DNA from: Caldifarciminota bacterium
GTDB lineage: Bacteria; Hydrothermota; UBA3072
Direction: 5' to 3'
Length of the DNA stretch: 64,000 nt
Assembly: GCA_016930175.1 (NCBI GenBank)
Contig: JAFGHJ010000030.1
Location: 1-64,000, forward strand
Shown: piece after piece, positions 1 through 9,243 of the stretch
How the letters are laid out: the number at the start of each line of letters is the position of its first letter
Position numbering within the stretch: position 1 is the first letter of the stretch
The notes under the pieces: model-generated
The model's input: only the letters and a program-made list of their open reading frames with translations
Database searches by the model: none
Told to the model about the DNA's origin: nothing
Translations under genes and position numbers: made by a program

Positions 1-485
1 AGTGAAGGTTCTACTAGATCGACAAAGAGTTTAAAGGAATTTACATCTGTAGTTAAAGGACATAATTTGTAAGCCTTTCCGGAGAAAGCCACAAGACCGA
101 AGCGGCTTCCCGGTAATTGCCCCAGCGCTGCCTTGATTGACTCTTTAGCCTTATTGATGCGTCCCCCTTTAACGTCCTGTGCTAACATGCTTGAGGATGC
201 GTCGAGCGCAAAAACTACGTTATAGCCTTCCGCTTCAGTTATTGATAATATTCGACCCCATCTTGGCCTTGCCAAGCTTAGGATTAAGAAGGTTAATGAT
301 AATATAAGTAAGATTTCTTTCCAGAGAGAAAGTTTTTTGTTTTCTTTCCATATGACATCGCGCAGTGGAGCATCTGCGATACTTTTGATTATTTTTTTGT
401 TTCTCCTTCGGCGGTAGATCGCTAGTGTTATTACGAGTGGTACAAGATAGAGAAAATTAAGAAAAATCGGGTTCGCCAAATTCAT
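1..485 (-). CDS. batB: BatB-like VWA-domain membrane protein (partial, 3' end outside window)
   Basis: Only the first 161 codons are present; the gene runs off the window start. Reading back from the ATG at 485, two hydrophobic segments (about residues 5-24 and 56-72) are followed by a von Willebrand A domain with the metal-site motif DASSS at residues 95-99. The order TM-TM-VWA is the Bat/aerotolerance architecture, in which membrane-anchored VWA proteins act with a MoxR ATPase. The ATG overlaps the stop of batA (ATGA type), so the two are translationally coupled. It is the fifth gene of the operon that starts with moxR. The second VWA gene after batA is usually batB; whether TPR repeats follow cannot be seen. 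Confidence 0.85.
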   Translation of the reverse strand, partial: MNLANPIFLNFLYLVPLVITLAIYRRRRNKKIIKSIADAPLRDVIWKENKKLSLWKEILLILSLTFLILSLARPRWGRILSITEAEGYNVVFALDASSSMLAQDVKGGRINKAKESIKAALGQLPGSRFGLVAFSGKAYKLCPLTTDVNSFKLFVDLVEPS

Positions 486-1453
486 GGTATCCTTCTTACG
501 ATTACAGGCTCTATGAAAATAATCACGAATAAAATTAAAGCCGGAATTAAAGCAAGGTGCAGTCTCTCTTTGTACTTCGAAATTTTTTCAACTTTAAAAG
601 TTGTTTTTTCCATTTTGTCGATTCTTTCATATATATCTTTTAGCGCTTCGCCGGAGGTAGCCCGGAAGTATTCTCCTCCTGTCTGATCTGCAATTCTCGT
701 CAGAGCTTCATCGTTGATTTCGAAATTTGCGTTGACATAGCGTGTGATTCCAAAAGCGTTCTGCGCGGGGAAAGGCACTTCTCCCCTTCTTCCGACTCCA
801 ATAGCATAAATCTTTATTCCCGCGTCAAGCGCGTTCTTCGCAGCAGTCTCCGGATCGATATTGCCGGCATTATTTCTCCCGTCGGTAAGAAGAACCATGA
901 TTTTAGTTTTACTCGTCGAATTTGAGAGAAGAAAAGTTCCATAGGTTATACCCATTCCTATTGCAGTGCCGTCCGGGAGAAGATCAAAATCGAGAGATTT
1001 TATCTGTTCTTTGACTAATTCATGGTCTAGAGTTAATGGGGCTTGAATTAATCCTTCTCTTGCATATACGACCAGTCCTATTCTATCTCCGCTTCTCATG
1101 TCCACGAATTCAGCCGCGAGTTTCTTTGCGGCTTCAAGGCGATCAGGTGTGAAATCGGCAGCCCTCATGGAACCGGAAATATCCATTACCAGGATAATAT
1201 CGATTCCCTGCTTGTGTATTATTTCGGTTTCGTAACCTTTTTGAGGGCGGGCAAGGCCGACAAACAAAAATGCCATAATTGCCAATATTAAGTAATCTCC
1301 TAATTTGGCGTAGAATTCGCTTGCGGGTTTTATCCCTACCCACGAAGTATCGGAATAAAGAATAGAACCTGAAATTCTTTTCTTATTTAGAAAGTAAAAA
1401 AGAGGCAGCAAAACAAGACCAATTAAATAAAAGGGATTATTGAAGTGAATCAT
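482..1453 (-). CDS. batA: BatA-like VWA-domain membrane protein
   Basis: 323 residues. Hydrophobic segments lie at about 8-22 and 53-68, then a VWA domain with an intact MIDAS motif DISGS (residues 91-95) and the later LLTDGRNN segment, then a single C-terminal membrane helix near 300-318. This is the BatA layout: a large VWA domain facing the periplasm or cytoplasm between membrane anchors. Such proteins sit with MoxR ATPases and DUF58 proteins and are thought to assist assembly or repair of envelope or metal-containing complexes; the exact substrate is unknown. Its start overlaps the upstream BatD-like gene by 17 bases and its stop overlaps batB, which indicates one transcript. Confidence 0.88.
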   Translation of the reverse strand: MIHFNNPFYLIGLVLLPLFYFLNKKRISGSILYSDTSWVGIKPASEFYAKLGDYLILAIMAFLFVGLARPQKGYETEIIHKQGIDIILVMDISGSMRAADFTPDRLEAAKKLAAEFVDMRSGDRIGLVVYAREGLIQAPLTLDHELVKEQIKSLDFDLLPDGTAIGMGITYGTFLLSNSTSKTKIMVLLTDGRNNAGNIDPETAAKNALDAGIKIYAIGVGRRGEVPFPAQNAFGITRYVNANFEINDEALTRIADQTGGEYFRATSGEALKDIYERIDKMEKTTFKVEKISKYKERLHLALIPALILFVIIFIEPVIVRRIP

Positions 1454-2231
1454 CTTTTTCCTCTTCTTTTTCCATTTGGTCTATAACCATTCGTACTAGC
1501 GCAACATCTTTATTAAATTCTTCGGATGTTGATTCCTCATCGGCAAATTTTATTAGGTCCCATTCCGGGAATTGTCTTGTTAGTGGAAAGAATAAATCGA
1601 GTCCTTCTTTTTTGATTAAAGGAAGCAATTCGGATGTGGTAGCTTCCACAGCAGGAATTTTCGCTTTCCTTTCTATATATCTTCTGGAGATATAAGATAA
1701 AGTAGTGTAAATCTTGTTCCAGTCCCATGAGTGCGCTTTTTCTTCTAGTATTTTCAAATTCTTGAGCGCCTCTTCTGCAGGCTCTATCTGCTCGGTTTCA
1801 ATAAATACTGTTCTGTTCTTTCTTAATCTTTTGAATAAAAGATAAAATATTAGAGCCATCGGGATAATCAACAAATACAAAAGATAATGCCAGTTAAAAA
1901 ACCCAAAAGGTCCCCAGATAGGTGACAAACCTTTGTTTTCGGGCTCCAGTACAGAGCTGACAAGGTAAGTTGCCTTCAAAGTGTCTTTGTTTATTTTTAG
2001 TTTAAAATCCTGACTCCCAGTTGAAAATGATGTAAATTTTACCGTAGCAATAGTGTCGTTGAGTTTTGTAAGCGAGTCCAGTATTAGAATATCGGGAAAG
2101 GAATCAGGCATTATAACAGAAACCGAGTCAGGCAGTTTTCCTTGTAGATTCGCAACTATTGTGTCTCCGACTGTTAGAGAATCGGGCGTTATCGTCAGGG
2201 TTAGTACCGAGAAGAGGTATAATACAATCAA
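1437..2231 (-). CDS. BatD/DUF4381-like membrane protein of the Bat operon
   Basis: 264 residues. A short N-terminal hydrophobic segment (1-16) looks like a signal or anchor. It is followed by a beta-rich extracytoplasmic part of about 90 residues with TITPDSLTVGD-type strands, one strong membrane helix at about 108-133, and a charged, helical cytoplasmic tail. This topology is shared by the small BatD-like or DUF4381 proteins found between DUF58 and batA genes. I base the call on position and topology rather than a catalytic motif. The ATG overlaps the stop of the DUF58 gene by four bases and the 3' end overlaps batA. Confidence 0.65.
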   Translation of the reverse strand: MIVLYLFSVLTLTITPDSLTVGDTIVANLQGKLPDSVSVIMPDSFPDILILDSLTKLNDTIATVKFTSFSTGSQDFKLKINKDTLKATYLVSSVLEPENKGLSPIWGPFGFFNWHYLLYLLIIPMALIFYLLFKRLRKNRTVFIETEQIEPAEEALKNLKILEEKAHSWDWNKIYTTLSYISRRYIERKAKIPAVEATTSELLPLIKKEGLDLFFPLTRQFPEWDLIKFADEESTSEEFNKDVALVRMVIDQMEKEEEKDDSLQ

Positions 2232-3112
2232 GGCAGCCTCTTCTGGAAGAGACGATGTATTGAGCCGACATAATCTTCTCCACTTGTAATTTCTATTCTG
2301 TCGAGACCGTTTATATTAAACAATCGGTTCATTTCTTCGTCTCTGGCTTTTCGGATTTCCTTTAATTTCTTGGTTAGTTCTTTACCATCAAACATTCTTA
2401 TTCTTTCGATTTCTGCGTCAAAAAAGGTTATTTTCCCGTTTATTCCAAATTCGTTTTCAAGCGGGTCACGGACTATAATTGGAATAAGATCGAATTTTTT
2501 TGCCATAAGAGATAGGGGCATTCTTATATGGTCAACATTGAATTTTTCTCCTAAAAAGTCGGAGATAAAAAGAACTATGGATCCATGACGGAGTACGCCT
2601 TGAGAAAATTCCATAGCCGGTACCGGATCGGTTTTTTTACTTTCTCCTTTAAAGAGTAAAATGTCACGAATTATATGAAGAGTATGCCTTCTTCCTTTAG
2701 CGGCGGGCAGGTAATGTTCTACTTTATCCGAAAACATTAAAAGTCCCGCCTTGTCGTTGTTTTTTTCAGCTGAGAACGCAAAAAGAGCCGCTATTCGTGC
2801 TATCAGATCTTTTTTCTTTTCTTTTTTTGTCCCGAATTCTCCCGAACCGCTGCAGTCAGCTATTATGAAGATCGTTAACTCTCTCTCCTCTACAAAACGT
2901 TTGACAAAGGGGTGATTCATCCTTGCCGTTACATTCCAGTCGATATTTCTTATATCGTCTCCGATGAAGTAGTCGCGAACTTCATGAAATTCCATTCCCT
3001 TACCCTTAAAGGAGCTTTTATATTCTCCTCCGAAAAGAGTGTTAACCACTTTTTTAGACTCTATTTCTATTTGTCTAACTTCTTTTAGTATATCTCTAAT
3101 GCGTTCTTCCAT
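2228..3112 (-). CDS. DUF58 family protein (VWA-like, Bat operon)
   Basis: 294 residues, with no signal peptide or membrane helix. The diagnostic DUF58 segment is present at about 51-63, reading GDDIRNIDWNVTAR, followed by a VWA-like core with IIADCSGSG near 84-92, a degenerate metal site. DUF58 proteins accompany MoxR AAA+ ATPases and VWA proteins and probably adapt the ATPase to its target. The gene is separated from moxR by 169 bases that contain a perfect inverted repeat (3125-3145), and it overlaps the next gene by ATGA. The start ATG at 3112 has only weak Shine-Dalgarno complementarity (GGAAATC). Confidence 0.88.
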   Translation of the reverse strand: MEERIRDILKEVRQIEIESKKVVNTLFGGEYKSSFKGKGMEFHEVRDYFIGDDIRNIDWNVTARMNHPFVKRFVEERELTIFIIADCSGSGEFGTKKEKKKDLIARIAALFAFSAEKNNDKAGLLMFSDKVEHYLPAAKGRRHTLHIIRDILLFKGESKKTDPVPAMEFSQGVLRHGSIVLFISDFLGEKFNVDHIRMPLSLMAKKFDLIPIIVRDPLENEFGINGKITFFDAEIERIRMFDGKELTKKLKEIRKARDEEMNRLFNINGLDRIEITSGEDYVGSIHRLFQKRLP

Positions 3113-3124
3113 GATTTCCAGACA

Positions 3125-3145
3125 CTTAGATTCGAAGAATCTAAG
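3125..3145. repeat. Perfect inverted repeat, member of the GATTC-TTC-GAATC family
   Basis: Nine-base arms CTTAGATTC and GAATCTAAG flank a three-base centre. It lies between moxR and the DUF58 gene and is followed by AAATAG-rich words. Related copies occur at 48487-48538, 48803-48830 and 55008-55040. No T-run follows on the minus strand, so a simple terminator is unlikely; a repeat family member or RNA-processing hairpin is more plausible. Confidence 0.7.
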
Positions 3146-3281
3146 TTAAATAGAGAAATATCAAAATAGTGAAATAGTATCATAGATTTTTTTTCTCTAT
3201 TTTTTTATTTTTGTTCGTCCCAAATTTACCATTTTTCAATTTTTCCATTTTTCTAACTTTCTTTTTAGCAGCTCTGCCGCG

Positions 3282-4271
3282 CTACGGGATTTCAATTGCT
3301 TCTAAGATATCTCTTATTATATCTTCCTCTTTCACGCCTTCTGCTTCAGCTTCGTAAGATAGTATTATCCTGTGCCGTAGAATGTCATATACAGCAGCTT
3401 TAACATCTTCAGGGATAACAAACCCACGTCTCTGCAAGAAAGCATGCGCCCTTGCTGCTTCGAAGAGATATATGGAAGCTCTTGGGGATGCGCCGTACCT
3501 GATATACACGTCGAGGTCTTTAATTCCGTAGTCGGAAGGTTTTCTTGTGGCGAATACTATATCTATTATATAATCCCTTATTTTTTCATCCGCGTGAATC
3601 TTGTAAATGAAATCCCTGAGCGAGTTAAGTTTCTTTATATCTACCACAGGTTTGGTTACAGGAAGTTCCTCGGCTGTTTGTTGTTTCATTATTCTCTTTT
3701 CTTCTTCTTTATTGGGATAAGTTATTACGAGTTTCTGCTTAAATCTATCCACCTGAGCTTCGGGGAGAGGATATGTTCCTTCCTGCTCAATCGGGTTCTG
3801 AGTCGCGAGAACCATAAAAGGCTCGGGCAAAGGGTAAGTCTCATCTCCTATTGTTACCTGCCTTTCCTGCATTGCTTCGAGTAAAGCGCTTTGGACCTTT
3901 GGGGGAGCTCTGTTTATCTCGTCTGAAAGTATAAAGTTCGCGAAGAGAGGGCCTTTCTTAGGTGTAAAATCACCTGTTTTCTGATTGTATATCTGTGTTC
4001 CTGTGATGTCAGCCGGGAGCAGGTCGGGTGTAAACTGAATTCTTCTGAATGTCGCCTTTACTGCTGCTGCCAGTGTTTTAATTATATAAGTTTTAGCCAA
4101 CCCCGGAACTCCTTCGATGAGTATATGTCCCCTCGTAAGAAGACCTATTATGGTTTTTTCAATAATTTCTCTTTGCCCTATAATAGATTTACCTATTTCT
4201 GCAAAGAGGTTTTCTATTATAGCGCTTTTATCTTTCGCTTCAGCATTAAGATTCTGTAAATCTACAGTCAT
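3282..4271 (-). CDS. moxR: MoxR family AAA+ ATPase
   Basis: 329 residues from the chosen start. It has Walker A GVPGLAKT, Walker B LSDEINRAPP, the ALLEAMQER helix and the ATQNPIEQEGTYPLPEAQ stretch that defines MoxR ATPases, and a C-terminal lid domain. It is a cytoplasmic AAA+ chaperone-like ATPase working with the DUF58 and VWA proteins encoded downstream. The open frame extends to 4286, but the five extra codons are themselves the ribosome binding site (GGAAGGAGGTAAA), so the ATG at 4271 is the real start. A -35/-10 pair lies at 4342-4315. Confidence 0.93.
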   Translation of the reverse strand: MTVDLQNLNAEAKDKSAIIENLFAEIGKSIIGQREIIEKTIIGLLTRGHILIEGVPGLAKTYIIKTLAAAVKATFRRIQFTPDLLPADITGTQIYNQKTGDFTPKKGPLFANFILSDEINRAPPKVQSALLEAMQERQVTIGDETYPLPEPFMVLATQNPIEQEGTYPLPEAQVDRFKQKLVITYPNKEEEKRIMKQQTAEELPVTKPVVDIKKLNSLRDFIYKIHADEKIRDYIIDIVFATRKPSDYGIKDLDVYIRYGASPRASIYLFEAARAHAFLQRRGFVIPEDVKAAVYDILRHRIILSYEAEAEGVKEEDIIRDILEAIEIP

Positions 4272-4314
4272 TTTACCTCCTTCCATCCATTATATTTTGT
4301 TATGGGAACGCCAA

Positions 4315-4342
4315 AATTTAATTATCATTAAATTCTTGTCAA
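4315..4342 (-). promoter_or_regulatory. Sigma-70-type promoter of the Bat operon
   Basis: TTGACA at 4342-4337, a 16-bp spacer, and TAAATT at 4320-4315. The predicted start site is about 38 bases before the moxR ATG at 4271. Confidence 0.55.
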
Positions 4343-4371
4343 CCCCCGCAGTAAGCTCTTAATTTTTGCTT

Positions 4372-5277
4372 TCATTTAACTTCATTTATTTCCGATTGTT
4401 CCGTAAGCGCTTCTCTTATACCTTTACCTCTATAATGATATTTTATAAGCCATTTAAGAAAAGGGTAAGAGAAGCCGTTTTTGTGACACATTAAATACTC
4501 TAGACCCTTTTTTTCTACCCAATGTTCCGTTCCGAAGAATTTCGTGACGAAATCTACATAACTTTTCTTTACATGTCGAGCTGCGGCACTTTTCCCAAAT
4601 TTTTGTGAAAATCTTACCGAGTTTTTTCCTCTCTCGTAAGATTTTTTTATAATCGACTTAATTTTATCAGTCGTTTCGTATCCGTCAAAATGCCAGGCAA
4701 GGCAGCTTCTAAAAGCGTAGGCAGTTCTTAATGCTAAGTTATTTTTTAATCTTCTTCCTATTTCTACGTCCATGTAACCCATTGTATTCCCAAAAGATTC
4801 GTCAAATCCGCCAGCTTCGATGAGATGCTTCTTCTTTACCGAAACATTTTGGGTAATAAGTCCGGCAAGGCACAGTCCGTCAATCTTCCAATTCGACTTT
4901 CCGTAGTCTTCGATTTTACGGATATGTCTCACCATGCCCTGAACAATTAACTTTTCTCTTTTTTTATGCAGATTTACATGATCTTGAATAAAGTTTTTGT
5001 CGACCAGAACATCGGAATCCACAAATATTATTATATCTCCTCTTGCGTTCTTGATTCCTTTGTTTCTCGCGTACGGTTGTCCTTTCTTTTCTTTGTTTCT
5101 AAAATAGCGAAAACGTTTATCTTTTATTTTTTTCATTAAGTTGCCGGTTGAATCGGTTGAACCGTCATCTATTGCTATGACTTCGTAGTCATCTGCCGAT
5201 TGGTTAAGCAGTTTTTCTATACAGTGAGTTAGAACAGGACCCCTATTGTATGCTACTATTATTGCTGAAGCTTTCAT
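4372..5277 (-). CDS. GT2-family glycosyltransferase
   Basis: 301 residues. It opens with the GT-A nucleotide-binding strand ASAIIVAYNRG, then IAIDDGSTDST and the metal-binding DxD motif as VDSD near residue 92. The acceptor part contains GGFDESFG and a cytoplasmic basic tail; no membrane helices. Family knowledge: it transfers a sugar from a nucleotide donor, probably for surface polysaccharide or glycolipid. Its 5' end overlaps the upstream paralogue by 35 bases, so the two are co-expressed. The pair share the same domain order and are recent-looking paralogues. Substrate cannot be deduced. Confidence 0.87.
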   Translation of the reverse strand: MKASAIIVAYNRGPVLTHCIEKLLNQSADDYEVIAIDDGSTDSTGNLMKKIKDKRFRYFRNKEKKGQPYARNKGIKNARGDIIIFVDSDVLVDKNFIQDHVNLHKKREKLIVQGMVRHIRKIEDYGKSNWKIDGLCLAGLITQNVSVKKKHLIEAGGFDESFGNTMGYMDVEIGRRLKNNLALRTAYAFRSCLAWHFDGYETTDKIKSIIKKSYERGKNSVRFSQKFGKSAAARHVKKSYVDFVTKFFGTEHWVEKKGLEYLMCHKNGFSYPFLKWLIKYHYRGKGIREALTEQSEINEVK

Positions 5278-6175
5278 TGTTTCTTGCTTTTTTTATCCCT
5301 TTACTTCGGTAATGGTAACGGGCTATTCCTTTAAGCACGGCTGCCGCTAGACCCGTATTCTTTTTACTTCGAACAATCATTTTAGGTATATTTTCGTTTT
5401 CTATCCACTTATCTGTACGTAGCAGCCGGCTAAAAAAGAGAGCTTTTTTTGTCCGTGCGTATTTTTCGCCTCTTCTTCCCCATTTTTTAACAAAATAGTA
5501 TGCTGAAGCACCCTGTTTTGTCCATTTGTTAAAGGTGCTTATAGTACTTTTTTCCGTTGGCTTTCCGTCTATATGAAAAGCCTTGCACTTTCTTATACCA
5601 TAAATCCATTTTAATCCAAGGTCCATTAATTTTAGTCCCGTGTCTATATCTTTGTAACCCATTTCAGGCCCAAACCGGTCGAAACCACCGGTAGCTATAA
5701 GGTATTTTCTCCGTACAGACGCGTTTTGCGTTATGAAAGTTCTGAGACAAAGAGCATTTGGTATATAAAATCTATTCATGTTAATATCTTTGATACTTTT
5801 TACGTGTTTTATCATTCCTTGAACAACAATATCTTCTCTTCTTCCGTGTATTTTTATATGGTCTTCGACAAAGTCCGGAAATACAATTACATCGGAATCG
5901 ACGAATATTATTATTTCTCCCTTTGCCTGTCTTATCGCTAAATTTCTTGCGTAATATGGACCGAGATGCTCTTTCAGGCGAATATATTTTAAATTGGGGA
6001 AATTAGAACTCTTTATGTATTCCTTTGTTCCGTCCGAAGAACAGTCATCTATAAGGAGAATTTCAAAGTTTTCGGTTGTTTGATTGATAAGTTTTGTAAG
6101 ACAGCTTTTGAGCACTGTGAGCCTGTTGTAAGTTGGTAGAATTACTGTCGCTTCGATTTTCATTTTAATAGCCAC
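5243..6175 (-). CDS. GT2-family glycosyltransferase (paralogue of the neighbour)
   Basis: 310 residues with the same layout as the next gene: EATVILPTYNRL, LLIDDCSSDGT, FVDSD (DxD) and GGFDRFGPEMGYKD. It is a predicted nucleotide-sugar transferase for envelope glycans. The frame opens with GTG at 6175, while an ATG lies four codons later at 6163; neither has a convincing Shine-Dalgarno sequence. The bases around the start (CCGTGTAAATCCGTGGCTAT) are a dispersed intergenic word also seen at 10510-10535, so the start region looks like repeat DNA captured by the gene. The upstream LpxB-like gene ends only a few bases away. Confidence 0.85.
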   Translation of the reverse strand: MAIKMKIEATVILPTYNRLTVLKSCLTKLINQTTENFEILLIDDCSSDGTKEYIKSSNFPNLKYIRLKEHLGPYYARNLAIRQAKGEIIIFVDSDVIVFPDFVEDHIKIHGRREDIVVQGMIKHVKSIKDINMNRFYIPNALCLRTFITQNASVRRKYLIATGGFDRFGPEMGYKDIDTGLKLMDLGLKWIYGIRKCKAFHIDGKPTEKSTISTFNKWTKQGASAYYFVKKWGRRGEKYARTKKALFFSRLLRTDKWIENENIPKMIVRSKKNTGLAAAVLKGIARYHYRSKGIKKARNNESFSNNSSIQ

Positions 6176-6179
6176 GGAT

Positions 6180-7304
6180 TTACACGGATAAACAAAGATT
6201 TTTACCTCTATTTTTTTCTTCTCTTTGAAATATATAGTTAGCTATCGCTCTCGATCCGCCGGATTCTCCGGCTCTTTGTTTTCCTTTTTCTTTTAGCTCT
6301 TCTAAAAGCGCTTTATTCTCGATTATCTCCAGAATTTTTTCTGCTATTTTTTTCGGCCTATACGGAAGTAATATAAACGCATCTCCGAGTAGTTTTTTTT
6401 GCCCTTTTAGTCTTCTTTTTGTATTTTGAGCTCCTCTTCCCGGGAATGATATAACGGGGGATTCGAGATAAAGAGCCTGCTCGCTTGCCGTTCCCGCAAG
6501 ACTTATAACAAGCTTTGAGCTCTTTACTATTCTTTCGAAACTCCCGTAAAGGAAATCGATTTTTTCCGGTAGTCCCGGCACATATTCCATCATTTTATTT
6601 TTATCAATAGTATCAGAAAGCGCAACAGCGAAATGCAGATTTTTTTTAAGGGTAAGAATTTCTTTAACCACCCTTCCTATTTTTCTCATATTCTCATATG
6701 CTTCTTTTCTTGACCCGGGAAGCAATCCTATAAGAGTCTTTCCGCTGGGCGGGGGATATTTCCTTTCTTCCTGCAAATCATCCATCATCGGGTTTCCGAA
6801 AAATTCGGCATTAATGCCCTTATTTTGCAAGTCTTCTGCTGTGATTTTATCGTGGGTAAAGACTTTATTTGTAAGTTTACGCATGAAAAACCTTTCCACG
6901 GCAAAGTGTGGAAATATATAGTTGGATTTGCATTGTTCCAGAAAGTATGCTTTTTTACGCAAAGAAATATATCCGAGAATCAGTATGGGAACGTCTCCTG
7001 CAATTATTACAATGTCTGTATTTTTTCTAAACTTACGAAGGCAGTCTACATAGGAAAACGGCAGAAAAAAGGCTTTTGTAATATCCGAAAAAAAGCTTTT
7101 TGCGCTTTTAAAAAGAAATCCGCCTGAGGGAGGAGGCGGATGACCTCCGATTACCTTGATATTTCTTTTTTCGTATTCTTCTCCGAAAGAGATCAGAGGA
7201 AAAGCATTGATTTTTATCTTTTTATTCAAACTTTTTAGCTCTTTTGCAATCAATGCTCCGCTTCTGTCTTCACCGTAAGAATTGCTTAATATTGCAACAT
7301 TCAT
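6180..7304 (-). CDS. LpxB-like lipid-A-disaccharide synthase-related glycosyltransferase
   Basis: 374 residues. GT-B fold pattern: an N-terminal ILSNSYGED segment, a central FGNPMMDDL, then LIGLLPGSRKEAY and the C-terminal donor-site stretch SLAGTASEQALYLESPVISFPG. These are features of the lipid-A-disaccharide synthase-related family rather than canonical LpxB. It would act at the cytoplasmic membrane, making a glycolipid. The last ten or so codons (NRGKNLCLSV) are read out of a dispersed repeat word, so the natural C-terminus may have been remodelled by repeat insertion. The ATG at 7304 has no Shine-Dalgarno sequence. Confidence 0.78.
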   Translation of the reverse strand: MNVAILSNSYGEDRSGALIAKELKSLNKKIKINAFPLISFGEEYEKRNIKVIGGHPPPPSGGFLFKSAKSFFSDITKAFFLPFSYVDCLRKFRKNTDIVIIAGDVPILILGYISLRKKAYFLEQCKSNYIFPHFAVERFFMRKLTNKVFTHDKITAEDLQNKGINAEFFGNPMMDDLQEERKYPPPSGKTLIGLLPGSRKEAYENMRKIGRVVKEILTLKKNLHFAVALSDTIDKNKMMEYVPGLPEKIDFLYGSFERIVKSSKLVISLAGTASEQALYLESPVISFPGRGAQNTKRRLKGQKKLLGDAFILLPYRPKKIAEKILEIIENKALLEELKEKGKQRAGESGGSRAIANYIFQREEKNRGKNLCLSV

Positions 7305-7339
7305 TATGGTTTCATAATCGTAATTTTGAAGAAAAAGTC

Positions 7340-7500
7340 AAGGCGGTTTTAGTTTACCACAGAGTACACAGAGAAAAAAACGAACTCACGGAGTACACAG
7401 AGAAAAGATAGCTCTGTTTTACCCCACGCACAACCCAAAAAATTCTCACACAGAGAGCACGAAGACACAAGGTTTTTATGTGTTATTTTTTTCTCAAGAC
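7340..7500 (-). repeat. Patch of TCTGTGTAC / CTTTGTGTGAGA intergenic words
   Basis: Read on the minus strand this gap contains two near-identical TTTCTCTGTGTACTC words, then a TCTCTGTGTGAGAAT word followed by TTGGGTTGTGCGTGGGG. The last part matches blocks at 15244-15300 and 48686-48729. No open frame. Confidence 0.6.
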
Positions 7501-7507
7501 TAATTTC

Positions 7508-8377
7508 TTATTCAAGCTGTATAAAGTTGGGATCGTGGGTTTTAAGATACTCCAGGTGTTTTTTAAACTGCTCGGTTGGGGATATTACCGGGTCAAAAGG
7601 ATCTAAAGGACCATAAACTATTAAAATGTTTCCTATGCTAAAATATATTCTTTCTGAAGCCTTATTGGAAGCGATAAAATAACCGACGCCGTCTCCGGCA
7701 ATGTTTCCCTCTGTGGTATATCCAATACGTGGGCCGCTTTCTGAATAAATGTAAATATTCCCTGATCCGTATTCAATAAAGTCGACATCAGGAGGGAATA
7801 TTCTTTCCTTTGGAATTATCAAACTGTCAACGCTGTAAAAAACCGTATCCAGTCTAAAAATATTTGACGCTCCGGAAGTATCAACATAGTGATAATATAA
7901 ATAAATGTCCAATTTATATCTTTCTGCTCCCTCACTTGAGCCCCAGTTAACAATGAGATCTTCATTCTGATGCAACGTAGAATCTCCTTTCAGAGCAGTA
8001 ATTTCAAAATCCCCGGGTAATGTAATTACAGCGTCTGCTTGACCTTCATCGTGATAGACAACCAATTTACATTCATCTCCGGGATCTAAAGACAAGTTTT
8101 CTCGGAATTCGCTAAGATAAGTATATTCTTCTCTTCTATAAGAGTATACTTCGAGGGTATCATTATTGATGCTTACCACTGGGACTAAACGTGTGCCGCC
8201 TACGTTAACGTGGATTACATTTTGAACTGTTTGATCCCTCTGTTCATCTCTGATTAATTCCGCAAATATTGCAGGTTTGCCGTAACTAATTACTGTAGGA
8301 CCTTTTTCGCATCCGTAAATTAGAGGAAGACTTAAAATAGCCAGAAGAATCGGTATTATGGTAATTGATTTCTGCAT
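7508..8377 (-). CDS. Putative lipoprotein, DUF4249-like layout (paralogue 1)
   Basis: 289 residues. A lipoprotein signal ends in a lipobox at LIYGC (Cys 23), so the mature protein is membrane-anchored. The mature part is beta-rich with immunoglobulin-like character; no enzyme motif is visible. It starts 9 bases after the stop of the preceding gene and shares clear colinear similarity with it: GPT-ISYG-P near the N-terminus, then ALITLPGDFEIT-like, NWGSSEGAERY versus SWSSSENAERY, and IPKERIFPPD. The two are therefore a tandem duplication. Function unknown; the DUF4249-like comparison is only an impression. Confidence 0.7.
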   Translation of the reverse strand: MQKSITIIPILLAILSLPLIYGCEKGPTVISYGKPAIFAELIRDEQRDQTVQNVIHVNVGGTRLVPVVSINNDTLEVYSYRREEYTYLSEFRENLSLDPGDECKLVVYHDEGQADAVITLPGDFEITALKGDSTLHQNEDLIVNWGSSEGAERYKLDIYLYYHYVDTSGASNIFRLDTVFYSVDSLIIPKERIFPPDVDFIEYGSGNIYIYSESGPRIGYTTEGNIAGDGVGYFIASNKASERIYFSIGNILIVYGPLDPFDPVISPTEQFKKHLEYLKTHDPNFIQLE

Positions 8378-8386
8378 ATTTCTTAC

Positions 8387-9142
8387 TCAATCTGGGGCAT
8401 CTTCTATATAGAAAGCAACGTTTCTATAAATATAAGCATTGAAATAGCCGATTCCTTCTCCTGATATATTCCCTTCAGCGGACGTCCCTATCTGCGGCCC
8501 ATTCTCAGAATGTATATTGACATAACCATTTCCTTCTAGAACAGAATCTATCTCAGAAGGGAATATCCTTTCTTTTGGTATAGTTATACTTGTATCAGCA
8601 TTAGAAATAAAAGTATCGAGCTGGAATCTATTGTAATATGGATTAGCTGTATCTCCGTAGTCGTACTCCAATCTAACATATAAATCATATCTTTCTGCGT
8701 TTTCACTTGAACTCCAGCTGACAGTGAGGTCATCTCCCTGATGAAAGGTGTCAGCTTCTTGTGGAGAAGTAATTTCAAAATCGCCGGGCATTGTAATTGT
8801 TGCACTTGCCTCACCTCCTTTGTGAGATACAACTAAATCGTATTCATTTTCGGGATCGGTCGATACTTCCTCTATAAAAAAACTTTTCCACATATATTCG
8901 CCTTCTGGATCGCAATAACTTAATTCAAGAGTATCGTTATTGATGACTACAATAGGAAGAAGCTCCGTACCATCGACTTCCACATGGGCTCTTGGTGTGT
9001 TGAGATAATCAGATTTACTCAATTCTGCTAGTATTAAAGGATCGCCATAACTTATGGCCGTAGGACCATTTTTACAGCCATAAGATAAGAAAACAATTAT
9101 AAAAACTGTAATAAAATTAACAACAATAAAATTTTTATTCAT
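8387..9142 (-). CDS. Putative lipoprotein (tandem paralogue 2)
   Basis: 251 residues with a lipobox at LSYGC (Cys 23) and a beta-rich mature part. It is the first of two tandem paralogues; shared segments include PGDFEIT, SSENAERYDLYV and IPKERIFPSEID. A Shine-Dalgarno AAGGAA sits 6 bases before the ATG. The divergence between the copies suggests an old duplication. Lipoproteins of this size in FCB bacteria are usually at the outer membrane, but nothing in the sequence gives the role. Confidence 0.7.
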   Translation of the reverse strand: MNKNFIVVNFITVFIIVFLSYGCKNGPTAISYGDPLILAELSKSDYLNTPRAHVEVDGTELLPIVVINNDTLELSYCDPEGEYMWKSFFIEEVSTDPENEYDLVVSHKGGEASATITMPGDFEITSPQEADTFHQGDDLTVSWSSSENAERYDLYVRLEYDYGDTANPYYNRFQLDTFISNADTSITIPKERIFPSEIDSVLEGNGYVNIHSENGPQIGTSAEGNISGEGIGYFNAYIYRNVAFYIEDAPD

Positions 9143-9243
9143 GATATTTCCTTAAAATAGACATTAATTCTTAAAAACCCTTTTTCTGTTTAAAGCCAAG
9201 GAAGTTGTCTGCTACTCCCTAACTTTTTCAAAGAGGTGACTAT

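Noticed and set aside
3444-3884. 146-codon frame opposite moxR
   Set aside because: It is a shadow of a well-supported ATPase gene, with Phe/Tyr-rich composition and no ribosome site.
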